From contig NZ_RQVE01000001.1 of assembly GCF_003992315.1 (NCBI RefSeq), positions 62,001 to 126,000 on the forward strand: DNA of 64,000 nucleotides, written 5' to 3'. Position 1 is the stretch's first letter. Each line of letters starts with the position of its first letter. Source of the stretch: Veillonella sp. 3891. GTDB taxonomy: Bacteria; Bacillota; Negativicutes; Veillonellales; Veillonellaceae. Positions 58,719 to 64,000 of the stretch are shown piece by piece. A program made the position numbers and the translations under genes. The notes beneath the pieces are model-generated. The model saw nothing but the letters and a program-made list of their open reading frames with translations. It made no database searches and was not told the DNA's origin.

Positions 58719-58985
58719 ATGCAGTCAGTCGAAGAGATTCAAAAGTTATTGAGTAATAGGGGGCTTGTATTAGCGGTATATGATCGTAAACATGATAAGC
58801 CTATTTATGTACAGCCCTCTTATATCATTCAACATTACTCAATGAGTGCTACCACTGTTACACGCCGTATGCGTGAAATGAAACAGATTAGCAAGTATAA
58901 AGATAGCTTTATTGATGGCGGTGAAAGAAAACCACTTGTCAAAATTGCTGACTTTGAAAAGTTTTTAAATGAAAGGGGGAAATAA
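58719..58985 (+). CDS. Small DNA-binding protein (excisionase/HTH-like)
   Basis: An 88-residue protein; ATG 58719 follows AAAAGAGGTACTTT, and an upstream frame extension has no ribosome-binding site. IIQHYSMSATTVTRRMREMKQISKYKDSFIDGGERKPLVKIADFEKFL has the layout of winged-helix excisionase or helix-turn-helix regulators whose tail names a residue in a lookup site. It could be the excisionase of the element. A GAGCC-TTAAC-GGCTC hairpin lies just before its ribosome-binding site. Confidence 0.55.
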   Translation: MQSVEEIQKLLSNRGLVLAVYDRKHDKPIYVQPSYIIQHYSMSATTVTRRMREMKQISKYKDSFIDGGERKPLVKIADFEKFLNERGK

Positions 58986-59140
58986 TGCTAGATACAGAAA
59001 AAACCGTTACAGCAACGCCAATTACTGCAACGGTCGAGAGTATGTCACCCTATAACGCCTATACAGGCCAATCTAAACACAATGATTCAGGGGACTATAC
59101 TATTATTTTACATGGTTTATTAGATATTGCCAATACATAA
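58985..59140 (+). CDS. Small hypothetical protein (51 aa)
   Basis: Begins MLDTEKTVTATPITATVES on the last base of the preceding stop (TAATG) with GGGGG upstream and ends HGLLDIANT. The composition is Thr- and acid-rich. No domain recognised. The tight coupling and a ribosome-binding site support its being translated. Confidence 0.55.
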   Translation: MLDTEKTVTATPITATVESMSPYNAYTGQSKHNDSGDYTIILHGLLDIANT

Positions 59141-59166
59141 TATTTATAGGAGGAAATAAGCATTTA

Positions 59167-59751
59167 ATGGAACAAAAAACATCATTCCCTGTATTGGGTG
59201 AAGGTTATTATAAGGAACTAGAACAACAAAAAAATGAGTTAAACAAGCAAGCACAAATGTTATTAGCCGAGGAAGAACAAGGGGGTAAACCTGTAGAAGT
59301 AACAACAAATGATAACCCTGTAGAGGAAACGGCTACACCGAAGAAAAAGAAAAAAGGTGATAATTGGTATTTTCTTAAAGTAAAAAAGAAACAATTATAC
59401 GAAAGACCAATTAATTATGTTGTAAGTCAAGAAAACGGGTATCATTACTTTTTTGTTTACATGAAATTACTAGCTGAGGCCTTAGAAGGGAAAAGCCTTG
59501 TTATTGTCGAACTGTACGAAGGGCAAGAACTCCATGAGGCTATAGCTGAAATGATATGCGAAGATAATGAAGTATGTAAAAAAGCGATTGAAGTTTTACG
59601 AAAAGCTAGATTAATCAATGTTGGTGAAGTTGATGAGGAATACGTACAATGTATTGAAATGTTAGAGTTTAACGACTTTGTGGGCGAGGATGCTGTTGCA
59701 GAAAGGGTAAGACGTCATAGACAAAGGAAAAAGGAAGAAACAATACAATGA
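59167..59751 (+). CDS. Phage replisome-organizer-like protein
   Basis: A 194-residue protein. A charged linker (about residues 20-65, EETATPKKKKK) leads to a winged-helix-type region WYFLKVKKKQLYERPINYVV ... YVKLLAEALEGKSLV-like, ending in AVAERVRRHRQRKKE. This resembles the N-terminal domain of phage replisome organisers that bind origin iterons. Ten ATGTAAC iterons start immediately after its stop. The ribosome-binding site AGGAGG is 13 bases from the ATG, rather far. Confidence 0.65.
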   Translation: MEQKTSFPVLGEGYYKELEQQKNELNKQAQMLLAEEEQGGKPVEVTTNDNPVEETATPKKKKKGDNWYFLKVKKKQLYERPINYVVSQENGYHYFFVYMKLLAEALEGKSLVIVELYEGQELHEAIAEMICEDNEVCKKAIEVLRKARLINVGEVDEEYVQCIEMLEFNDFVGEDAVAERVRRHRQRKKEETIQ

Positions 59752-59753
59752 AG

Positions 59754-59856
59754 ATGTAACGACCATGTAACGGAGATGTAACGACCATGTAACGGAGATG
59801 TAACAAAAATGTTACAAATGTAACAAATATGTAACAGATATGTAACGCAATGTAAC
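59754..59856. repeat. Ten iterons (ATGTAAC): candidate replication origin
   Basis: ATGTAAC starts at 59754, 59765, 59776, 59787, 59798, 59818, 59829, 59840 and 59850, plus one ATGTTAC at 59809. Most spacings are exactly 11 bp, about one helical turn, so the units lie on one face of the helix. They follow the replisome-organizer-like gene. The region to 59998 is purine/A-rich (AAGAAATAGAATAAGAAATA) and could be the unwinding element. Confidence 0.8.
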
Positions 59857-59998
59857 TAATAAGAAATAGAATAAGAAATAGAGTAAGAGTTTAGAGTCAG
59901 ACCTAAGAAAAAGAATAAAAAAAAGACTTTAAAATTTAGAACAAGACGTGAGAGTGAGAATTTAGAACGTTGAGAGCAAGACAAAAAAAGGAGACCAA

Positions 59999-60385
59999 AT
60001 GACGGAAAACGCAATTCAAGAAGTTATCCACGTTATCAGGAGCAACAAACAGGCAAGGGAACAGGTACGCCAATTACTGCTTGAGATTTTAGGAGATAAC
60101 TCACCACAAACAAAACACGCCCCCGTGTTAGAAGAAGTGAAAGAATTTGTAAAGGTAAATGATTTATGTATTGATCCTCTTAAATTCTACTATCACTATC
60201 AAGCGAAAGGGTGGCAAGGTGTAACAGATTGGCAAGCGTTAGCTTATAAGTGGCATACGCAAGATTCAAGTAAAAGCCGTACGGTTGATTGGGATAAAGA
60301 AACTGATGATTGGGATACTCCGACTACACGGGCGAATAAAAAAAGTTATATAAATTGGGCTGATGAGCCTGACGAGTTACGATAA
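59999..60385 (+). CDS. Phage-type protein, replication-associated (DnaD/replication C-terminal-like)
   Basis: A 128-residue protein after GGAGACC. LCIDPLKFYYHYQAKGWQGVTDWQALAYKWHTQ resembles the segment after DnaD or replication-initiation domains in phage proteins that reads DPxxFYxYYxxxGWxxxxDWKxxxRxW. The N-terminal half is helical and the C-terminus acidic with Trp. Next to the iterons, a role in replication or helicase loading is plausible but not shown. Confidence 0.5.
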   Translation: MTENAIQEVIHVIRSNKQAREQVRQLLLEILGDNSPQTKHAPVLEEVKEFVKVNDLCIDPLKFYYHYQAKGWQGVTDWQALAYKWHTQDSSKSRTVDWDKETDDWDTPTTRANKKSYINWADEPDELR

Positions 60386-60397
60386 AGGAGTGGTAAG

Positions 60398-60601
60398 ATG
60401 AATGCAGAAGATGTAAAGCCCTTAACTAGAGAAAATCAAATAGCAACAAAAATTGAAAATATCAGAGAGTTATTATACGTTGGTATTGAGTGCAACAAAA
60501 ATCAAGATATTACAGGAACTGAGGTTATTTTAGGAACTGTAACAGAATACTTGCTAACAGATTTAGAAGAATGTATTGCAATAGCTTTTTTTAGAAAATA
60601 G
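60398..60601 (+). CDS. Small repeat-family protein (67 aa), paralogue of next gene
   Basis: Begins MNAEDVKPLTRENQIA. Its core IENIRELLYVGIECNKNQDITGTEVILGTVTEYLLTDLEECI (split here for reading) is repeated twice in the next gene, so the two arose by duplication. Predicted alpha-beta-alpha small unit. Function unknown; AAGGAG lies upstream. Confidence 0.6.
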   Translation: MNAEDVKPLTRENQIATKIENIRELLYVGIECNKNQDITGTEVILGTVTEYLLTDLEECIAIAFFRK

Positions 60602-60650
60602 GCTGTACTATGATCTTTAATTTACGATGAAATGAAAGGAACTACTAATT

Positions 60651-60977
60651 ATGAATACGGAAGAAGTAAAAACGGCTTTGGAAGATGATTTACTAGCAGA
60701 AAAAATGGAAAAGGTTAAAATGCTAGTATATGTTGGCTTTGAATATAATGAAAATAATGAGATTACAGGAACTCACGCTATTGTAGAACCTACAAAAGAG
60801 TGCTTGCTAGCAGATTTAGAGGGATGTGTTATTGAAGCTAATTTACTAGCAGATAAAAACGGAAAGATTGGAGGGCTTTTACAAGTTGCTATTGAATGTG
60901 CTGATAATGATGATAGATTTAGCACTAAGGATATTTTAGAAACCGTAACTGAATATGTACTAACTAGTTTAAAGTAA
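60651..60977 (+). CDS. Hypothetical protein with two copies of the same ~45-residue unit (108 aa)
   Basis: Unit 1 (about residues 14-58) has KMLVYVGFEYNENNEITGTH and CLLADLEGC; unit 2 (about 62-107) has GGLLQVAIECADNDDRF and ETVTEYVLTSL. Both align with the 67-residue protein upstream. Each unit: hydrophobic strand, acidic Asn-rich turn, helix. No named domain recognised. AAAGGAAC is the ribosome-binding site. Confidence 0.6.
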   Translation: MNTEEVKTALEDDLLAEKMEKVKMLVYVGFEYNENNEITGTHAIVEPTKECLLADLEGCVIEANLLADKNGKIGGLLQVAIECADNDDRFSTKDILETVTEYVLTSLK

Positions 60978-61006
60978 TGTGTTATGAAGTTATTTGAAAA
61001 ATAGGG

Positions 61007-61075
61007 CTATAGGGCGACTTAGTGGCTTTTTAGGTGTAATCTACTAGGAAGTCACTACAAGCCCCTTAGCGTTGA
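61007..61075 (+). other. Possible structured region after the repeat proteins
   Basis: CTATAGGGCGACT at 61007 is found again at 63961. GGGC and GCCC flank AGTGGCTTTTTAGG and AAGTCACT that can pair. It may be a leader or terminator structure. Confidence 0.35.
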
Positions 61076-61105
61076 AATTATCCGTATTAAACAGGGAGTT
61101 ATTAT

Positions 61106-61324
61106 ATGAAGAAACATGAATTCGTATTACAATTTAAGGAAAAAGAAGCTTTGTTAACGTTTGTAAGAGCAAGATTGCTTGAAAAAGGTATTAAAGATTG
61201 TGATATTGATGAATTTAATTACTTAATGTCAAGATGTTATGAGTTAGGTTGTTTTCATTCTATGCAAAAATTTAGAGAGGATAGCTATTATTTTGATTTA
61301 TCCGAAAGGAAAGCTAAAAAATAA
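61106..61324 (+). CDS. Small hypothetical protein (72 aa)
   Basis: A basic and acidic mixed protein, MKKHEFVLQFKEKEALLTF ... YYFDLSERKAKK, likely helical. An AGGGAG ribosome-binding site precedes it. No domain recognised. Co-oriented between the replication and structural genes. Confidence 0.55.
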   Translation: MKKHEFVLQFKEKEALLTFVRARLLEKGIKDCDIDEFNYLMSRCYELGCFHSMQKFREDSYYFDLSERKAKK

Positions 61325-61371
61325 TTTAAAGCGTGGTTGAAGCGTGAATGATTCTGAAAAGGGGGTAATGA

Positions 61372-61524
61372 ATGAAGCTACATTGGAAGATAGATAACAA
61401 GGAACAGCTGAAAGAAATTGATGTAATCCTAAAGCAGATTCGAGAAAAATTCTATATGCATTCATTGAAAGTACGACCTAATCAAAATGGGTCATATGAT
61501 GTGTATTTACAGCCTAAAAAGTAG
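61372..61524 (+). CDS. Small hypothetical protein (50 aa)
   Basis: Begins MKLHWKIDNKEQLKEID and ends SYDVYLQPKK. The ATG follows GGGGGTAATGA closely. Short, Lys-rich, alpha-beta composition; no domain recognised. Shortly after its stop lies the promoter of the putative small RNA. Confidence 0.55.
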   Translation: MKLHWKIDNKEQLKEIDVILKQIREKFYMHSLKVRPNQNGSYDVYLQPKK

Positions 61525-61544
61525 CTATTTTATGCTATTTGTGG

Positions 61545-61679
61545 TATAATATAAATAACATAACAAGTACCGCATATATTGTAAAATTGGTGTTAAAGAC
61601 CTTGTGGCGTATCTCAATATATGTAAGCATATGGCGTGGGAAAGTGTATACCTCCGTTTACACTATCTCACGCCTTTTT
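61545..61679 (+). ncRNA. Putative small RNA or attenuated leader upstream of the scaffold gene
   Basis: Extended -10 TGGTATAAT (TATAAT 61545-61550), start near 61557, and a strong hairpin 61633-61674 (GGCGTGGGAAAGTGTA against TACACTATCTCACGCC, two mismatches) followed by five T. The 120-nt transcript has no start codon with a ribosome-binding site before the hairpin. It can be a free small RNA or an attenuator for the capsid genes. Confidence 0.55.
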
Positions 61680-61724
61680 GTTATGTGTTTATTTACTCTT
61701 ATTTTTAGAAAAGAGGTACTTTAC

Positions 61725-62114
61725 ATGGAAAACATGGATCAACAAGAAAAAACTTTTACGCAAGATGAAGTAAACAAAATCGTATCAGACCGCTTAGGCC
61801 GTGAAAAAGAACGGTATGAAAAGGACTATCAAGCAAAAGCGGAGGAACTGCGACAACAGGAACTGCGTATAAAAGGTACGGAACTTTTAAAATCACATCA
61901 TTTAAGTGAGGAAATGTACGATATTTTAAAGTTCAGTAATATCGAAGAATTAGAAACTAGTATTTTATCATTAAAGAAAGCATTACAAGGTACACATACA
62001 AGACTAGGGCCAACAGGTGTTACACCGGGCGAGCCTAGATCAATTTATCTTAGTGATTCCGAACATAAGCAATCACTAGCAGAAGACCCAATACGAAAGG
62101 GTATGGGTTTGTAG
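61725..62114 (+). CDS. Phage scaffold-like protein (DUF4355 type)
   Basis: A 129-residue protein; ATG 61725 follows AAAAGAGGTACTTTAC, while the longer frame crosses the terminator hairpin. EKTFTQDEVNKIVSDRLGRE and the coiled KERYEKDYQAKAEELRQQE are the recurrent pattern of DUF4355/scaffold proteins next to capsid genes. It likely templates capsid assembly. The gene for the capsid begins 31 bases later. Confidence 0.75.
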   Translation: MENMDQQEKTFTQDEVNKIVSDRLGREKERYEKDYQAKAEELRQQELRIKGTELLKSHHLSEEMYDILKFSNIEELETSILSLKKALQGTHTRLGPTGVTPGEPRSIYLSDSEHKQSLAEDPIRKGMGL

Positions 62115-62145
62115 TAGTACCTTGTTATGAAATGAGGTAACAACA

Positions 62146-63021
62146 ATGGCTATTCAATTAGCAACAAAATTCGCACCATATGTAGACGAATTATTTACAA
62201 AAGAGTCACGTATTGACTTATTAACTAACCGTGATTTTGATTTTGACGGAGCAAAAACAGTCAATATCTACAAAGTAGGTACTGTAGAAATGACTGATTA
62301 CGCAAGAACAAAATCAGAAACAGGCGAACGAGTAGAAAAACAAGTCAATAATGGACGATTACAGATTAATAGCTTGTATGGCAATATCGTTGACTTAGAA
62401 GCAACAACAGAAACCTTTACATTGCGTAAGGATAGATCCTTTACATTCGTTATTGATAAGTTAGACCAAGACGAAACCGTACAGCAATTAGAGGCTAGTT
62501 CTGCATTAGCAAGACAGCAACGACAGGTAATCATTCCTGAAATTGAAACGTACATGCTAGACCAAATTTTAAAAGGAGCCGGTACAACGCCTGAGCCTGT
62601 TACTTTAACCCCTGAAAATATCTTTTCTGAAATTATCAAGGCCACAAATGCACTAGATAATGCGTTAGTGCCTGATAACGGCCGTGTATTGGTGGTAACA
62701 CCTGATACATACTCTATCTTGAAACAATCTAAGGATATTGTATTAAATACCGAAGTAGGCCAAGATATGCGTTTAAAAGGGGTATTAAGTAATCTAGACG
62801 GTGCAACGGTGATAAAAGTACCAACTAGCCGTTTACCTGAAAAATTCGGTTTTGCTATGGTACATCCTAGTGCAACAGTAGGCGTTACTAAGCTAGCAGA
62901 TTTTATGATTCATGAGAACCCTCCGTTTATCAATGGTCATTTAATCGAGGGGCGTATTGTGTATGATGCTTTTGTACTAGAGAACAAAAAGAAAGCAATC
63001 TATTTACAAAAGACTGTATAA
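62146..63021 (+). CDS. Phage major capsid protein (HK97-fold-like)
   Basis: A 291-residue protein, MAIQLATKFAPYVDELFTK at its start, IYKVGTVEMTDYARTKSETG and NPPFINGHLIEGRIVYDAFVLENKKKAIY near the end. Length, placement after a scaffold gene and the C-terminal E-loop/A-domain-like composition indicate a major capsid protein of the HK97 type. The fold is inferred from pattern, not modelled. No portal, terminase or protease gene is seen upstream. Confidence 0.78.
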   Translation: MAIQLATKFAPYVDELFTKESRIDLLTNRDFDFDGAKTVNIYKVGTVEMTDYARTKSETGERVEKQVNNGRLQINSLYGNIVDLEATTETFTLRKDRSFTFVIDKLDQDETVQQLEASSALARQQRQVIIPEIETYMLDQILKGAGTTPEPVTLTPENIFSEIIKATNALDNALVPDNGRVLVVTPDTYSILKQSKDIVLNTEVGQDMRLKGVLSNLDGATVIKVPTSRLPEKFGFAMVHPSATVGVTKLADFMIHENPPFINGHLIEGRIVYDAFVLENKKKAIYLQKTV

Positions 63022-63071
63022 GGATCAGGGGGAGTAATTCCCCCTTTTTCTTGTATATGATAGGGGTAATG

Positions 63072-63518
63072 ATGTATACGTATGATTCAATGCTATTGAT
63101 ATTAAAAGGTTATAGGCGTATTGGCCAAAAAATCCATGATTTACAAGGCGAGTTAGAAGTATATAATCGAGGATATGCACCACAAAATCATGCTCTACCT
63201 ATTCATGTAACAGGTGGAAAGCATAAAGATATATCAAACCATTTAGTGGATGTAGAACGAGTAAAAGAAGAATTAAACCTGTTATACGAAAAGCACGATC
63301 AGATGTACTCTATTCTTGATCAATTTGGTGACCAATTAATAGGAAAACTAAGTGTTAAAGCTGATTTATGCATTATCGAAACTAGGGCTTATATACTTGA
63401 TATATCCATATTTCTAGGGAAGATAAACAGCAGAAAAAACAAGAAGTATATTCCCATCTTTACGCATTGGGTCAACTGTAAAAATATTGTGATTCCTAAC
63501 CCCTATGAAGTGATGTAG
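63072..63518 (+). CDS. Hypothetical protein (148 aa), helical, near the end of the element
   Basis: ATG 63072 follows AGGGG; ATG 63051 in the same frame is an alternative. The first 95 residues are helical (LILKGYRRIGQKIHDLQGEL, VERVKEELNLLYEKHDQMYSIL), resembling small phage late-gene regulators in outline only. No domain is named with confidence. Confidence 0.5.
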   Translation: MYTYDSMLLILKGYRRIGQKIHDLQGELEVYNRGYAPQNHALPIHVTGGKHKDISNHLVDVERVKEELNLLYEKHDQMYSILDQFGDQLIGKLSVKADLCIIETRAYILDISIFLGKINSRKNKKYIPIFTHWVNCKNIVIPNPYEVM

Positions 63519-63563
63519 CTGAATATAAGGGACAAATCATATACAAACATGGTTACATGGTGG

Positions 63564-63569
63564 TATAAT
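63564..63569 (+). promoter_or_regulatory. Extended -10 promoter without an evident gene
   Basis: TGGTATAAT at 63561-63569. Transcription would run into the antitoxin RNA region 90 bases on. No reading frame with a ribosome-binding site follows. Confidence 0.45.
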
Positions 63570-63625
63570 TAAGCAAATGGAAGCTAATTATATATAACCT
63601 TTATATGCATGCATAAAAGCAATTC

Positions 63626-63654
63626 TTGTATTTTGTGGCAAGATGGTATATAAT
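63626..63654 (+). promoter_or_regulatory. Promoter of the antisense RNA (RNAII-like)
   Basis: TTGTAT (63626-63631), 17-bp spacer, TATAAT (63649-63654). Predicted start about 63661. Confidence 0.65.
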
Positions 63655-63660
63655 TGTGGC

Positions 63661-63723
63661 ATAAAGATTTAAATCCCTTTATTATAGGGTCAAACAAAAA
63701 AGGACGGGGGCAACCGTCCTTTT
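63661..63723 (+). ncRNA. Antitoxin antisense RNA (RNAII-like), ~63 nt
   Basis: From the predicted start to the end of the shared terminator. Its 5' part has AAGATTTAAATCCC (63664-63677) and ATTATAGGGTCA (63681-63692). The complements of the matching + strand copies at 63827-63840 and 63843-63854 lie in the toxin mRNA around its start codon, so this RNA can pair there. The 3' parts overlap at the terminator. Size and design match RNAII of the Fst/par loci. Confidence 0.7.
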
Positions 63724-63724
63724 T
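63696..63724. terminator. Bidirectional terminator shared by toxin mRNA and antitoxin RNA
   Basis: GGACGG (63702-63707) pairs with CCGTCC (63714-63719) around GGGCAA, flanked by a run of A before and T after, so it works on both strands. Confidence 0.85.
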
Positions 63725-63730
63725 GCCTTT

Positions 63731-63844
63731 CTACTTTTTGTTCTTTAAGAACTCAATCAACATGTGTGAAATAACATGGATCAAGATACCTTGAAGAACA
63801 ACGGCGAGAAAGTTGCCAATACTCATAAGATTTAAATCCCCCAT
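63731..63844 (-). CDS. Fst-like hydrophobic toxin peptide (37 aa)
   Basis: A small minus-strand gene coding for 37 residues. It starts MGDLNLMSIGNFLAVVLQ, continues with a hydrophobic helix (GILIHVISHMLIEFL) and ends with a basic tail KNKK, the plan of Fst/Ldr-type membrane toxins. AAAGGGGGTGA lies about ten bases upstream of the ATG; two Met later in the peptide (MSIG) could also be the start. The promoter is an extended -10 (TGGTATACT, 63886-63891). The 5' codons are the target of the antisense RNA. Confidence 0.7.
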   Translation of the reverse strand: MGDLNLMSIGNFLAVVLQGILIHVISHMLIEFLKNKK

Positions 63845-63854
63845 TACAGAGTCA
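63827..63854. repeat. Direct repeats DRa/DRb of the toxin-antitoxin locus (toxin side)
   Basis: AAGATTTAAATCCC (63827-63840) is identical to 63664-63677; ATTACAGAGTCA (63843-63854) matches ATTATAGGGTCA (63681-63692) at 10 of 12 positions. Because the two RNAs come from opposite strands, these repeats make them complementary. Confidence 0.8.
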
Positions 63855-63885
63855 CCCCCTTTCATAATGAAATGAGGATACATAG

Positions 63886-63891
63886 AGTATA
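63886..63891 (-). promoter_or_regulatory. Promoter of the toxin mRNA
   Basis: Minus-strand TGGTATACT (TATACT complement of 63886-63891), extended -10; the predicted start near 63879 gives a leader of about 35 nt. Confidence 0.6.
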
Positions 63892-64000
63892 CCACATTTT
63901 ACTCATGAATGTATGCGAATATTCGCCGTTATTGTGTGTTTATAATAGTCTAGGTATAAACTATAGGGCGACTAGGGAAAAGCCCCGTACAGGCGAAATA

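Noticed and set aside
59754-59856. CRISPR or simple microsatellite
   Set aside because: Units are only 7 bp in 11-bp steps and positions between them vary; the context is a replication gene.
61539-61724. Longer N-terminus for the scaffold protein
   Set aside because: The extension runs through a promoter and a terminator hairpin; ATG 61725 has a good ribosome-binding site.
63661-63900. Plain attachment site at the right end of the element
   Set aside because: No similarity to the tRNA-Ser 3' end; the repeats are explained by the toxin-antitoxin RNA pairing.

Overview
The window reads as a low-GC Firmicutes-type chromosome in which diderm-style features coexist with Firmicutes gene order. 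From protein flavour and gene order I infer a Veillonella-like member of the Negativicutes; this is an inference, no database was searched. Almost all core genes lie on the + strand in tightly packed, often overlapping operons.

Region 1 (1-13 kb): recJ (cut by the left edge), relA/spoT, dtd, an MBL hydrolase, an AI-2E permease, fur, hemZ, hisS and aspS. A convincing 6S RNA gene and rarA follow. Region 2 (13-28.5 kb): ftsK, a short rodZ-like gene, ygiQ, a solute-binding protein, rimO, cinA, recA, recX, rny, dnaG and rpoD: chromosome partition, recombination, RNA decay and replication/transcription initiation. Region 3 (28.6-38.3 kb): an orphan amino-acid-binding lipoprotein, a minus-strand lactate-dehydrogenase-family gene with an altered GEHGDS motif, an apparently leaderless queG, an MFS pump, rplU-prp-rpmA, hydG and guaA. 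Intergenic gaps at 29.4-29.8, 30.9-31.4 and 55.5-55.8 kb are filled with one family of interspersed palindromic repeats.

Region 4 (38.35-45.23 kb) is an AT-rich island inserted exactly at the 3' end of guaA. The guaA tail and its terminator reappear in altered form at the far end. Inside are a decayed ISL3-type transposase, a decapitated and frameshifted relaxase, an Eco47II/Sau96I-like restriction-modification pair (predicted GGNCC) and a two-gene CBASS-like module: a CD-NTase with a C-terminal AGS-type sensor plus a 2TM-NUDIX (Cap16-like) effector.

Region 5 (45.3-55.5 kb): mreB-mreC-mreD-mrdA-rodA for cell shape, then a B12-binding radical SAM protein, its DUF2344 partner, rng and mntP.

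Region 6 (55.86 kb to the right edge) is an integrative phage-like element at the 3' end of tRNA-Ser(GGA). It carries an integrase with candidate arm repeats, divergent repressor/Cro genes, small early genes, a replisome-organizer-like gene followed by ten iterons at about 11-bp spacing, a paralogous repeat-protein pair, a probable attenuator or small RNA, a scaffold protein and a major capsid protein. No terminase or portal is visible between the early genes and the capsid gene, so it may be a phage satellite. Near the right edge is a compact locus with the full architecture of an Fst/par-type type I toxin-antitoxin: a 37-codon hydrophobic peptide on the minus strand, a roughly 63-nt convergent antisense RNA, a shared bidirectional terminator, and direct repeats that place RNA-RNA pairing at the toxin start codon. 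I regard this locus, the iteron array and the CBASS island as the most interesting content.
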